Below, piece after piece: positions 24,112 to 35,100 of a stretch of 64,000 nt of DNA. Positions within the stretch are counted from its first letter, which is position 1, and each line of letters begins with the position of its first letter. Source of the stretch: Archegozetes longisetosus (Eukaryota; Arthropoda; Arachnida; Sarcoptiformes; Trhypochthoniidae); contig JAEMBT020000102.1 in assembly GCA_018873245.2 (NCBI GenBank), positions 21,796 to 85,795 of the forward strand, read 5' to 3'. The notes under the pieces are model-generated. The model worked only from the letters and a program-made list of their open reading frames with translations, ran no database searches and was not told the DNA's origin. The translations under genes were made by a program, and so were the position numbers.

Positions 24112-24366
24112 TTAAGTTAGTTTCCGTACTGACTATGTTTAATTTTCTTCAGTTTGTTGTTCTATTCGCTAAACAAAGCTCAAATCGAAATTCAACTTTT
24201 AGATCGAAAAAAGCCGAATTTCCGTGTTGACCTTCGATGAGAGACGAGTCCAACGATGTATAAATAATGCGTTTACGACGTCGGGAACATACTTATCCAC
24301 ACTTGCTTTAGTCCAGACTTTGTCTATGTTCGAGAATTTGAAAAATTAGAGTGTATTAACTTAGAC

Positions 24367-24461
24367 CCTTTGATAGAGAAATAGGTAAGGGATAAATGAA
24401 ATCAGTGGCTTAAGTGTAAGATTAAAATTTATTCCGCCTATCTCTCCATCAAATAGAATGG
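24367..24461. repeat. short hairpin
   Basis: An imperfect inverted repeat: 'tttgatagagaaatagg' against 'cctatctctccatcaaa', with further pairing toward the middle. It lies directly outside the right end of the 5-kb element. Confidence 0.55.
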
Positions 24462-24474
24462 TTCCAATTATAAA

Positions 24475-24635
24475 AAAAAACTCTAAATCTTTAGTGTAAA
24501 ACTTTCATGTCACTCAGGTTTCCTGTTTGAATAAATTTAAATCAGGAGCCTCAATGTAAGATTCCAAATTTATTCAATCCGGGAAACTAACATCATTGTG
24601 AAAAATTCTACATAAAAGATTTAGTTCAAGTTTTT
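24475..24635. mobile_element. small foldback, ~65-bp arms
   Basis: 'ctaaatctttagtgtaaaac' followed by 'tttcctgtttgaataaattt' on the left is matched by 'aaatttattcaatccgggaaa' and 'acataaaagatttag' on the right. Non-coding. Confidence 0.6.
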
Positions 24636-25843
24636 CAGACTTAGAACTATCTCGTGTCACAAAAATTAACGTGTCCATATTTATTACATCAAGTTAGTAA
24701 TGTATAGAGAGTAAATCAACTGCTTGAAGATGTTTACAAGTAATTCTAAAGAGTTAAGTATTTGAGTTATCTATTGCTAACATATACATACAGAAATTAA
24801 AGCACTTAAGGCATCCCCTCTAATAAACAAAAAGAAATTTATTTCTAGCAACTTAATACAAATATAAACTGAGAAGTTGATATTCTATCATCATTAAAAT
24901 ATTGTCAAAAAATAAACATACAAACACACACACACACGCACGCACGAACGCTCATAAATTTAATTATAACCTTTAGTTTAACAGATATAAAATAAAAACT
25001 AGATACTTTGACCATTAGATGGTCAAGTAACAGAACTATTATACATAAACAAATAGAAACTTTAAATGCTTTGATCACTATATGGTCAAACTAACAAAAA
25101 TGATATACATAAACAAATAGAAACTTTGAATACATTGACCACTGGATAGTCAAAGTAACAAAAATATTTGCGAACTGAGAATACTTTGGACTGTTTTTGA
25201 ACAAATTGTGAAAAGTTTTTCAGTGGGAAAATGCTAGGCACTAGGGTATATAAAGGCGACTGAAATAACATAAGAGGCATTCCTTCTTTTGCAGTAGCAA
25301 AGTTGTACTCCTGATCTCAAAAAATTTCAAGAAAAAGTATTGTTAAACATATTTGTGTTTTTTGAGAACTTAAATAAAATTTGTTTTGACAAAGATTCTA
25401 TTGTGTGTTTACTTTAATTAAATAAAAAACGTCCCAACACAATCTACAGGATATCCGGAACATCAAATCAAGTCAAACAGTAAACCATGTTATTTTTTTA
25501 ACTAAAATCTAAACAAGTAAATTTTTATACCTATATATATACATCTTGTAAAATTAACATCCTCAGACTGGAATTTAATCAAGTCTTAGACTCAACACTT
25601 AATTTCCAGTGTGTGGGGATTGAAAGCGATCCCATAGAATTGTCTCACGTTAAGAATAAGCGTGACAATATCAAATGAGCTGATCATCAACCATGTTGGT
25701 TAAGACCGAACAAGTAGATTCAAAAGTTATGATAAGTGTAAAAACGAAAATATCCACAAATTCATACGTTTTTCAAAAAATTACATTCGGATAATGAAAA
25801 GACGCGAAATCTGCAGCATTGTAATGTGCTAGATTTAAGGTTG
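24636..25843. other. AT-rich region with a CA/CG run and 64-bp tandem copies
   Basis: No gene is supported. A short (CA)n-(CGCA)n run lies at about 24925-24956. A 64-bp unit containing ATACATAAACAAATAGAAAC repeats about 2.7 times at 25001-25175. A TATATAAAGG box at about 25247 is followed by AATAAA signals at about 25373; these could be promoter and polyadenylation traces of an old element, but no ends are defined. Confidence 0.4.
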
Positions 25844-25990
25844 TTCAATTTTGTCGAATGTGAAGATTTTAAAGAACTATCAAAAATTGTTATTCAAATT
25901 GAGAGCAAACAGGGAGGTAATATTGATTTAAATAACTTGCTCCCAAGAGGAGTATTAGTTCCGGAAAATGAACTTCTATATAACCCCTAG
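25844..25990 (+). pseudogene. hAT-type transposase fragment
   Basis: A 48-codon open stretch reads FNFVECEDFKELSKIVIQIE and on to PRGVLVPENELLYNP before a stop. The order 'F-FVE...F..L....' followed by '-LP-R' resembles the segment after the BED-type zinc finger of hAT transposases. Upstream frames are broken and no ends are visible. The fragment is very short, so the call is tentative. Confidence 0.4.
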
Positions 25991-27202
25991 AAACAAGCAC
26001 GCCACCAGCACTCCGAAAATTAAGCTATAAGCGAAACACGAGTTTTTTGACAGTTTTCAGTTATCATTTATTTGTAGAAATGAGCCAAATTTTTATAATA
26101 AGAGGACGGTAAACTCTAAAATAATCGAGTTGAGCAAAAGTTTAAGAAATTCACAACTAGACACTACAAACTTATTAATATAAAGTTATGAAAAGATTTA
26201 CATAACTGTTATACAAATACTTGTATAATATTATATAATATAATATGCCTAATATTATAATAAATTACAATCAAAATCAATAGTTTCATAATGTTATGAA
26301 AGTGATGAAATTAAATTTGAGGAAAGATTAACAAGTTTGTCATTGAAAATTTTCCTATGATCCAAAGATATGCATTTGAGGAAATGCCAAACAAATGATA
26401 TCTCTAAGAAATAAACTAAAAAGTCTCTTTTGTTATACCGTATACCCAAAGTAGGATTCGTTACACTATTATAAACAAACTACATATGAATTTAATATTC
26501 ATTATTATATCATTTAATAAATGTTAGAAAATAGGGCGAATAAATGATATAACACAACCGTTTATTTAATATTTAGTCAATTGAGAGGTGTGTTAATAGA
26601 TATTGAATAAAAAACAATGATATATAACTTTATTAGTAATGGTTGTGATTGTTATCAAAATGTTTGAAAACGAATTGCTAGACAAACAAATAATAAAGCA
26701 TAAAATTATATTTTTCAATAAAATAAAGGTTTTTTCAATAGTGAAACATAATGCGACTTCAAATTTGAGGCTTTAACATTTACATATTGATGGATAAAAT
26801 ATTTAGAATGAGCGTTCATATAACTCCAATATTTGACTAAATATAATTACATTAACATTCCCACATTTATTAAGAAATTCTTAAGTAATAAAATATATAT
26901 TGAGCACTATTCTCTATGCTTGGAATGTGTTTGTCTAACACTTGTGTTGATAACTGTAGTTTGGCTTCTTTACACGTGTTTCTATATAATATGAATATAG
27001 GCTTAATGTGAATAGTATATCAAATCAATTATCGATCAATTATTTAGAGAATGTTATGGTTTATGAGAGATTCTGCGCGTTCTTAATATTCCAAATAAGC
27101 TTGTGATACAGTAAAACAGAATTTTAATGTTTTGCAACTACTGTTTCTGAAAGTGAGCTCAATAATTAAATTGTTAAAAATACGAATGGAAGGATAATGA
27201 AG
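25991..27202. other. AT-rich spacer, nothing recognised
   Basis: I see no gene, tandem repeat or clear inverted structure here. Confidence 0.45.
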
Positions 27203-27522
27203 GGTGTGCCTGGCTACAAATATTTTTTCAACTAATCATCAATCAATTTTAGATCACAGTGTTAGATATTTTGTGGTTAATTAGATCCATAAATAATTAT
27301 ATTTTTCAGTTAGATAATGTGGTATACAACTTATTCACAAAGCATTGTATGATTGAGTTTGCCATGCTTTGTGGATGATGCGTAAAATTACATGAAAAAT
27401 CTATTGAATCTAATTGAAAATATAGCGATTGTTGCCTTTAATTAATCATAATATATCAAAAACTTTGTGATCTGAAGTTGATTGATAATTAATTGAAAGA
27501 AATACGTGTAGCTAGACACACC
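27203..27522. mobile_element. 320-bp foldback MITE
   Basis: The ends GGTGTGCCTGGCTACA and the reverse complement of GGTGTGTCTAGCTACA begin two arms of about 150 bp that pair nearly throughout, including 'atcatcaatcaattttagatcaca' against its inverted partner and 'cacaaagcat'/'atgctttgtg' at the centre. Non-coding. I see no clear target duplication. Confidence 0.7.
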
Positions 27523-27573
27523 ATTGATCATGATTTCACTCAAATAATTTACATTGTAACAAGTATGCAACAA

Positions 27574-27611
27574 GTAACATGTAACATGTAACATGTAACA
27601 TGTAACATGTT
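27574..27611. repeat. 7-bp microsatellite (GTAACAT)n
   Basis: About five perfect or near-perfect copies of GTAACAT. An internal tract, too short and isolated to be telomeric. Confidence 0.8.
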
Positions 27612-28216
27612 AACATCTCAACCATTTTTAAGAAACGTAAAGTCTTATCTGAAAGTGTAATAAAATCTTATCAAGTGCTCGCAAAATCTTAACTCTGTTT
27701 TAATCAACGTTCACTTCATAGCATCAAAGTCGAAAATAACACATTTTCAACAATAAATTCCAACATTTGGATTAGTGATGAAATTGTTGATCAAAAATCA
27801 TTGATCACTCTATCTCATCGTTATCTATCATTAACACAATTATCTGCGAGAAGTTTTCATACTTTTCTCTCTATCCACTAGTAGCCGCCAATTCAGTGAC
27901 CCATAGATCTTGTGTTTCATATGTGATTGAAGACACGATATTCATAACGTAAATAAATATTGAATAAAATACAGTTACAGCATAAATAACAGCAAATCTT
28001 GTGAAAATCTCGACTTTGGTGGATTACCATGAAAAGACATGTGTTGATAAGTGTTAAGAAAGTGATGACAACCTATAATAGATGCTGCCTAATAATTGCA
28101 GTCATAGTCATGTAATGCGAAGAGATTTCTGTTGAATAAAGTTAACCAATGCTTAAACATCTATTAGCTCTGGACCTATCAGTAACTCTGGACCTTAGCT
28201 CAATTTCATTCTTAAG

Positions 28217-29029
28217 CAGCCTGACCACATGTCCCGGAATGACCTTAACAGTCCAGGAATCGTGAACTATGTCCAGGTGGAAGGAATGGACCATTCCTTG
28301 ACATACAAGTGTCCAGGAATGACAAATGTTTGACAAAATGCTTAAAAAATACATCTTTTGAAATTGTATTAAAAGAATGTAAATGTACTTATCATTACTC
28401 TATATCAATACTAAAACAAAACTGTAAAATAGGCATAAAATATAACTGAATCCTGAAGTAGTAATGCATTTACCCATAATTATTTGTTGCTAATGTTCAC
28501 ATTAATAGTATATAATGTTACTATATTTTCTGAACAAATAATTTACATTTCGCTAAAGATTTAACATTTGTTTTCAATAAATACTGAAAATATTTATTAT
28601 TATATCAATTAATTGCTAACAAACTAATATCATGTCAAACAAACGAACTATTAATGAATCTCCAAAAAATCAAAGAAGAGATTGACTTATTTCCAGGACA
28701 TATGGCTTTCGAAAGAAGAAATATAAGGATTGGCTGAGAAAAGTTGATGACTTCAAAGCTAATTGTATATAATATAAAACTCAATTCACAATTAAATACG
28801 AAGGCATTTCAGCTGTCAATACACACAGAAAATCGAAATCACACGAATTTAAAAAGTTTGTACTAAATAACGAAAATATAATCAAGGCCGCTAAAAATGA
28901 TACTAAATATGATAGAAAGTAATGTTTACTTAAAAATGGCAATAAATTCGATGTCCCGGAATGTCCAGGTAATTATTCAGTTTTTACTGAAAAAATCAAG
29001 GAATTGGTGAAAGAAATGTGGTCAGGCTG
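28217..29029. mobile_element. 813-bp hAT element with perfect 8-bp duplication
   Basis: The element starts CAGCCTGACCACAT and ends ATGTGGTCAGGCTG, and is flanked on both sides by TTCTTAAG (28209-28216 and 29030-29037). An 8-bp duplication with CAG...CTG ends is diagnostic for the hAT superfamily. Several copies of a short motif GTCCAGGAAT / GTCCCGGAAT lie near the left end, and GTCCCGGAATGTCCAGG near the right end; such subterminal motifs commonly bind hAT transposase. The interior keeps a BED-finger relic. Confidence 0.85.
28632..28924 (+). pseudogene. BED zinc finger remnant of a hAT transposase
   Basis: From an ATG at 28632 the frame reads MSNKRTINESPKNQRRD before a stop, then a segment with the BED-like order W-x-K-VDDFKANC-x2-(stop/position)-F-x6-G-x-S-x-V-x2-H-x3-S-x2-H. 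The second Cys position is lost to a stop or substitution. It lies inside the 8-bp-flanked hAT element and is all that remains of its transposase N-terminus; the catalytic domain is deleted. Confidence 0.6.
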
Positions 29030-29299
29030 TTCTTAAGACTGAATTTTCAAATAGGGGTATATTATTTAATACAGGTTATCTGCCAAATGATAATTAGAAA
29101 TGAATACTAAATTCTAGGACCAGACTCTAGACAATCTCATAGAATAGCAATGGATAGAATTTGTAGTTTAGAGTCAGAACTGCAATAGATATAAAAAGTG
29201 CGAGAAAAGGAGTTATGTATGTACTTATATGATACAACCACTAATTTACACTACATTTACATCTACATTAATCGACATTAATTTTCAATGACATTATTT

Positions 29300-32100
29300 A
29301 TAGTTTGTGCTTCGTTTGTTAAGCCAATACTTCCGGTGAAATAAACTCAAAATTGTTTCTAATATTTTAAGATATGGTTTTATATGATTTTAGTAATACC
29401 AGGTACTAATCACTTTTGAAACTATAGATAAATATGAGTTGAGAAAATGCAAAACTGAAGTGAGTCTTCATGTTATATAAGTGAGAATAGTTTCCAAGAT
29501 TTATGAATATATCAAGATTTGTTTGAGATAATAGCAGAGATATTATCATTTGTACCATGATTAAAATAATATAGTAAAATATTGAACTTCTTTCTGAGTG
29601 ATAATTAAAAATATTCCAAAGCTGTATGAATGCGTTATCGCAGAACTGATGACCACTTCTGATGACAATATTTGCTAGCATCAAAATCCTATTCCTAATC
29701 AATAGTTTTGATATTTTATAAAAGCTTCATTTTCAAAACTTTTACTGAACATTTTTCTTAGATCAAAACCATTATTTCGAAATATCTATTATTCTTAAAA
29801 TGACAAACAAAATGCTGAAATTAATTGCCGTTGAAAATTATTTGACAAATTGATTCAAAAATATTTTCAAGAACTGCATATACGTCGAGATACTTGAATT
29901 GGCTGAAATTATCATGAATAGTATTCCGGATCCAATCCATTAATGATGAGACAACCCCATATTTCCACCAAACTTCTGTAGAATTCTTTATAAACAATGT
30001 CATCTTCTTAAAAATGCAGTTCATAAGCACACTATATAACCTTCGAGAGTGGGTTTATAGTGACATACGTTGACTCATCGAAAAATAAATTGAAATGCTC
30101 AATACTTTAATATAAAAGTAAATCTGATTTTTTTAATTTTCATAATTTGTAAGATGTTTATTTTTTGAAACTTTTTTTGATTTAGTACTTTTCAAACATT
30201 CTCTGTCAATACATTTCATCAATTTGAGATAAATTTGATGACCCTAATAAACTAATTTTACATGATTTTTCTGGTCAGATTGTTTAGTAGATTTTTCAGA
30301 GTTTTTACCGATATTTTATTCAATGTTCTGATTATGTGAGGTGAATAAAAATTTATATATTTGAGTTGAGCATGGAGCTTTAAATATAAAATCCATATCA
30401 GATCTCTGGTAACATGGTCGAGTCAAATCGGAATACTTGTAATATTTAATTAAATATGTTAGAAAATTACAACTATTTTACCTAAACATAAAAGTATTAT
30501 TTTCGAACACAGTAATTCGAGCTTGTATATTATGGATTAATGAATATTTAGTTTAAGAATTTCCGAACCAAAATCATAAAGAAGATCGCTTTGAAAAATC
30601 AGAATTCGCTCATTACTTAATATGATTTTATGATATTCTATGCATCCTCACAAATATTAAAATCAGTCAAAATAATTAGAGAAACTCTCCCATTTATTTC
30701 GTGGAACTTCTTCGTTTAACTGACAAAGTTCAAATTTACAATCAAAATGTTTTATGCGTTAAATAATAGTTTTAAAAATCTAGATTCACAATAAAAATCT
30801 TATTTCAAGATCAAACTCTATATCAAGTTTAAAACACGACAACCTGTTTAATTTTGTAACTGAAATATCGTTTATATGATGTACAATATCCTCATTTATT
30901 GGAATATTCACACCTCTCCTTTTGTTTCAGTTTTAATATTTCTTTCATTAAACACATGCTTATCAGATAGCAACAATTTACAGTTTAGTAGTAAAAGTCT
31001 CTGCTTTCAAGATTTACTACTTTGATTCGGAAACTCTAAAATTCTACTCATGAGATCACACCACCTTTCATGATATAAACGAAATTTTGTCGAATTGTAA
31101 GTTTGAAATCCACTTCCATTTAGACAGCTTTATATATAAATATTGTTAGTATATAGAATATTCTCTAAACTTGCTTTGCTTTCTCTTTCATGTTTTATCA
31201 CAATTTACAGTCGTTGCAAGAGTTAGAGATTATATGATTGCTTATAATGATTTAACTTCTAATATCTGTTCCTATTGCATGTTAGATTAGATGAATACTT
31301 GAATTGTATCATAATATTCTATGAACGAGTCAAATTTTGATAATTTTAATACAGGACCAGAGAATGTAAAAGTAGGCCAACAATTTTAAGATGTAAGCAT
31401 TAAATTAAGATTGTTCAATAAATTCACTTGTAATTACTACTTAACATGAACCAAATAACCTTTCATATTAAGAATCCAACTTGCTTATATTTGAAAATTC
31501 TGAGAATCTACCTACGAGACTACACTCTCTCATGATATAAACTAAATTTTTTACTCATTTACAATTTTGAAGTTTGCTTCAAATAGGTCAGCCAACATTT
31601 TATATAAATTACTTAACGTATAGAATATTCTGTATAATGACTGCTTTCTCTTTCATAATCTCGCGATTTGCAGTTATTGCAAGAGTGAGTATGAAAACAA
31701 AGTGATTCAATTTCTAATATTTGTCATTCTATTTGAAATTAAATGAACACTTGAATCCTGTCATAACCTTCTATTAGCACGACGATTCAAACGCTTATCG
31801 TTTTAATACAAATAAAGAGAATGAGAAAGTAAATCTACAAATTATCAATTTTAAGATAATTAAAGGTATTAAATAAAGATAATTCGATATACATTTGCAA
31901 TTCTTTCATAGCTTGAACTAAGTAACTATTAGTTTCTGTTTTCAATATAAGAAATTCACATTTAACGTTAAACTTTTTCTAAAAAATTGATCATCCTTGA
32001 CCTTAGATTTTCCTCAGAATTTGCATTACGTAACTCTTGAAAACCAAGAATAGCTCAAAAGGGGTAATCAAGTGATGGAATTGCCTCTATTTACTATTAT
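29300..32100 (+). repeat. decayed array units, first block of right arm
   Basis: This holds a unit beginning near 29935 ('ccattaatgatgagacaac') and continuing through an AT-rich ~1-kb stretch, plus copies of the TGACTGCTTTCTCTTTCAT block near 31150 and 31640. The same sequence order recurs at 32.8, 34.6 and 36.5 kb. No frame survives; the short open frames in both strands differ from copy to copy. Confidence 0.5.
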
Positions 32101-35100
32101 TTACTAATTGTATCAGTCCCAATTCATTAATGATAAGACAAATCCACACTTCCACGGAACTTCTGCAATTCTTTATATTATTATCTTTTAAATTCTCTTA
32201 AATTTCTGGTAGCGTAGTCAAGTCAGAAATTTGTTATCTTAATATGTAATTATCTTAAGTGTTGTCGAATCATTTGTGAGTATGTTTCAAGTTAGGCAAT
32301 AATATTTGTAGAGTCTATAATAGCTAGAATATTTCTATAATAGCTTTGTTTTCTCTTTAAAACTAAATATCGCATTTACAGCCATTGTGTTAGAGTATAC
32401 AAAATTTGTATAAAGCGATTCAGACTCAAATATCTATCATATGAGATTAATTAAATGCTTGAATACTGTTGTGACCTTTTGTTTGGGTAGCAACGGTTCA
32501 AATTCTGATAGTTTTAATGTTAAAGCAGAGAGTGTAAAAGTAACTCAACAAGCATCACCTTTGAGATTAAGACTTTAAATAATGACTATTCGATAAGCGC
32601 ATCTGTAATTCGTTCTTAGTCTGAACTAAACTATTATCTGTTAAGATAAATTTACACCTTAAGACCTTTGTCAATAAATTGATCATTTTTCAGATTTGAT
32701 TTCCAAAAGATTTGGCTTACATGATGCTTGAAACTGGAAATAGCTCAAATGAGATAGTCAAGTGATAGAATTGTTTCAATTTACCGCTAGAGTTACCACT
32801 AATTGTATGTAATGTTCCCAACCAGTTAATAATGAGAAAACTCCATACTTCAAAAGAAACTCCACAATTGTTGATAAACTATGCGCTATTTTCTTAAAAA
32901 CGCAATCCATAAGCACACTATACAATCTTCGAGAGTGGGTTTACTGTGGTATACGTTGACTCATCACAAAGTAAGTTTAAATACTCAATACTTTAATATT
33001 AAGCTACATTTGTTTGAATTGTTTTATCGCTCTATGAGCTGTTTATTTTTTGGAAATTTTTTCAATTTAACAATTTTGAACCAATCTTTGTTAGTACATT
33101 TCACCAATGTAATTGAGATAAATTTTATTTTGTCCAAATAAATTTTCATGAATTTTTTGGTCAGATTATTTTTGGTTCTTAAAAATATTACTGAAATTTT
33201 ACAGATGTTCTAATTATTTGATGTTATCAAAATTTATGAGTTGAGCACGAGTTATAAATTGTTCGAAAATAATTCATATCGGATCTCTGGTAGCATGATT
33301 AAGTCAGATGATAATAACTTGTTGTAATATGTAATATTTTAAGTCAGAAAATTACAACTGTTTTATATGAACATAAAATCACTGTTTTTGAACATAGTAA
33401 TTTAAACTTTTATGTTGTGGATAAACGGATATTTAGTTTAAGAATTTCCGAATAAAAATTATGAAGAAACAAATCACTAAAATGTCAGACTTCGCCCAGT
33501 ACTTAATATGATTTTATGATACTCTAACATCCTCGTAAACATTAATTTAAAGTTGGGCAAACAAATTAATTAAACGAGCATTACCATTGAGTTCGTGGAG
33601 CTTCTTTGTTTAACTGGCGTAGGTTCAATTTTACAATAAAAATCTTTTGTGTGCTAAAAAATAGTTTTGAACGAAATCTAGGTTAACAATCTAAAATGCT
33701 TATTTCGAAATCAAATCTATGTCGTGCTTAAAATTCATGACTTTTCAACTTTTAGCATATTCTTGTAATTGAAATATCAATTAGATGGTGTTATATGTTT
33801 GTATTTACTGGAATATTAACATATTTTCTTTTAGTTGTTTGTTTGGATATTTTTTCCCCTTAATACATGCTTATGATACCAAAAACTTTCAGCTTGCTGA
33901 AAAGTCTCTGCTTTCAAAATTTACTTTAATTTGAAAACTATAAGAGTGCTAACAAACTCTTTAATGTTATGAAATCAATTTTTGGAATCATTTATAAGTT
34001 TGAAGTTTGCTTCAAGTTTATTAACCAAAATTTTATGTTACTTAATATTTAGAATATTCTGTATAATGACTGCTTTCTCTTTCATTATCAATATCGCGAT
34101 TAAAAGTCATTGCAACAGTTTGAGCATAAAAATGACTCAAAATGATTCAATTTCTAATAAATGTCATTCTACATGAAATTAGATGAATACTTGAATTCTG
34201 TTATAACTTTCTATTAGTACGACGATTTAAATGCTTATTTTAATACAAAACGTCAGAATGCGAAAGTAAATCAAAAGTTGATCAAGTCTAAGGTGAAAGC
34301 ATTAGATAAACATTATCCGATATACACCTGCAATTCTTTCATTACCTAAACTAACTATTAATATTTGTTTGAATGTAATAAATTTACATTTGATGTTAAG
34401 ACTTTTCCAAAGAAATTGATCACCTAACACTAGATTTCTAATAAGATTCACATTGTATGACTTTCGGAGACCAAGAATAGCTCAAAAGAGATAATCAAAT
34501 GAAAAACAGTCTCATTTACGATTAAAGTTATAACTAATTGTGCGAATCGATCCCAATCCATTAATGATGAGACAACTCCATACCTCTACAGTGCTTCGAC
34601 AATTCTCAATATTCTTGAAAACGCAATCACTATGAACGCTGACATTCTTGAAAACAGACCCGTACGAATCTTCAAAAGTGGGTTCAATGTGACATATGTT
34701 GACTAATCGTAAAAGAAGTTTAAATACCCAATACTTTAATATTAAGCTAAATCTGTTTGATTTCTTTAAAATCTCGTTCCAAAAGCTGCTAATCTTATTT
34801 TTTAAAAACTTTTTTGAATTTAGCAATTTTCTATCATTCTTTGTTATAAAAGTTCACCAATTTAATTGAGCTAAATTTTATTTTGACCCATACCAATTTT
34901 ACATAAGTTTTCTGGTCAGTTTGTTCAGGAAATTTTTCGAAACTGCTGAATTTTTCACCGATGCTCTAATTATTTGTTGGAAATAATATATATATATATA
35001 TAGTTTAGCTCAATATGTTATAGATTATTTGAATATAATTTTGTGTCTTAAATCTTTGGTGATGTCGATTAAGTCAGAATTTATCTTTATTTAATCATTT

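Larger units (their letters stand above)
19311..24323. mobile_element. 5-kb composite element with ~0.2-kb inverted ends
   Basis: About 19311-19517 is inverted at about 24147-24323: both contain 'gtatgttcc', 'gtcgta', 'ttggactcgtctc', 'caacacg', 'ttgaatttcgat' and 'gctttattta/gctttgttta'. Similarity is clear with several indels. The interior carries the ~60-bp tandem repeats, two TTAA-flanked MITEs and a Tc1/mariner remnant, and no intact gene of its own. I could not define an exact end or target duplication. Confidence 0.55.

Noticed and set aside
25240..25440. Solo LTR with TATA box and AATAAA
   Set aside because: No TG...CA boundaries, primer-binding site or target duplication could be defined.
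27574..27611. 7-bp repeats as interstitial telomere
   Set aside because: The motif GTAACAT is not a known telomere repeat and the tract is about five copies.
32881..33141. 86-codon open frame in the array
   Set aside because: Corresponding stretches of the sister units at 29.98, 34.62 and 36.58 kb do not keep the frame.
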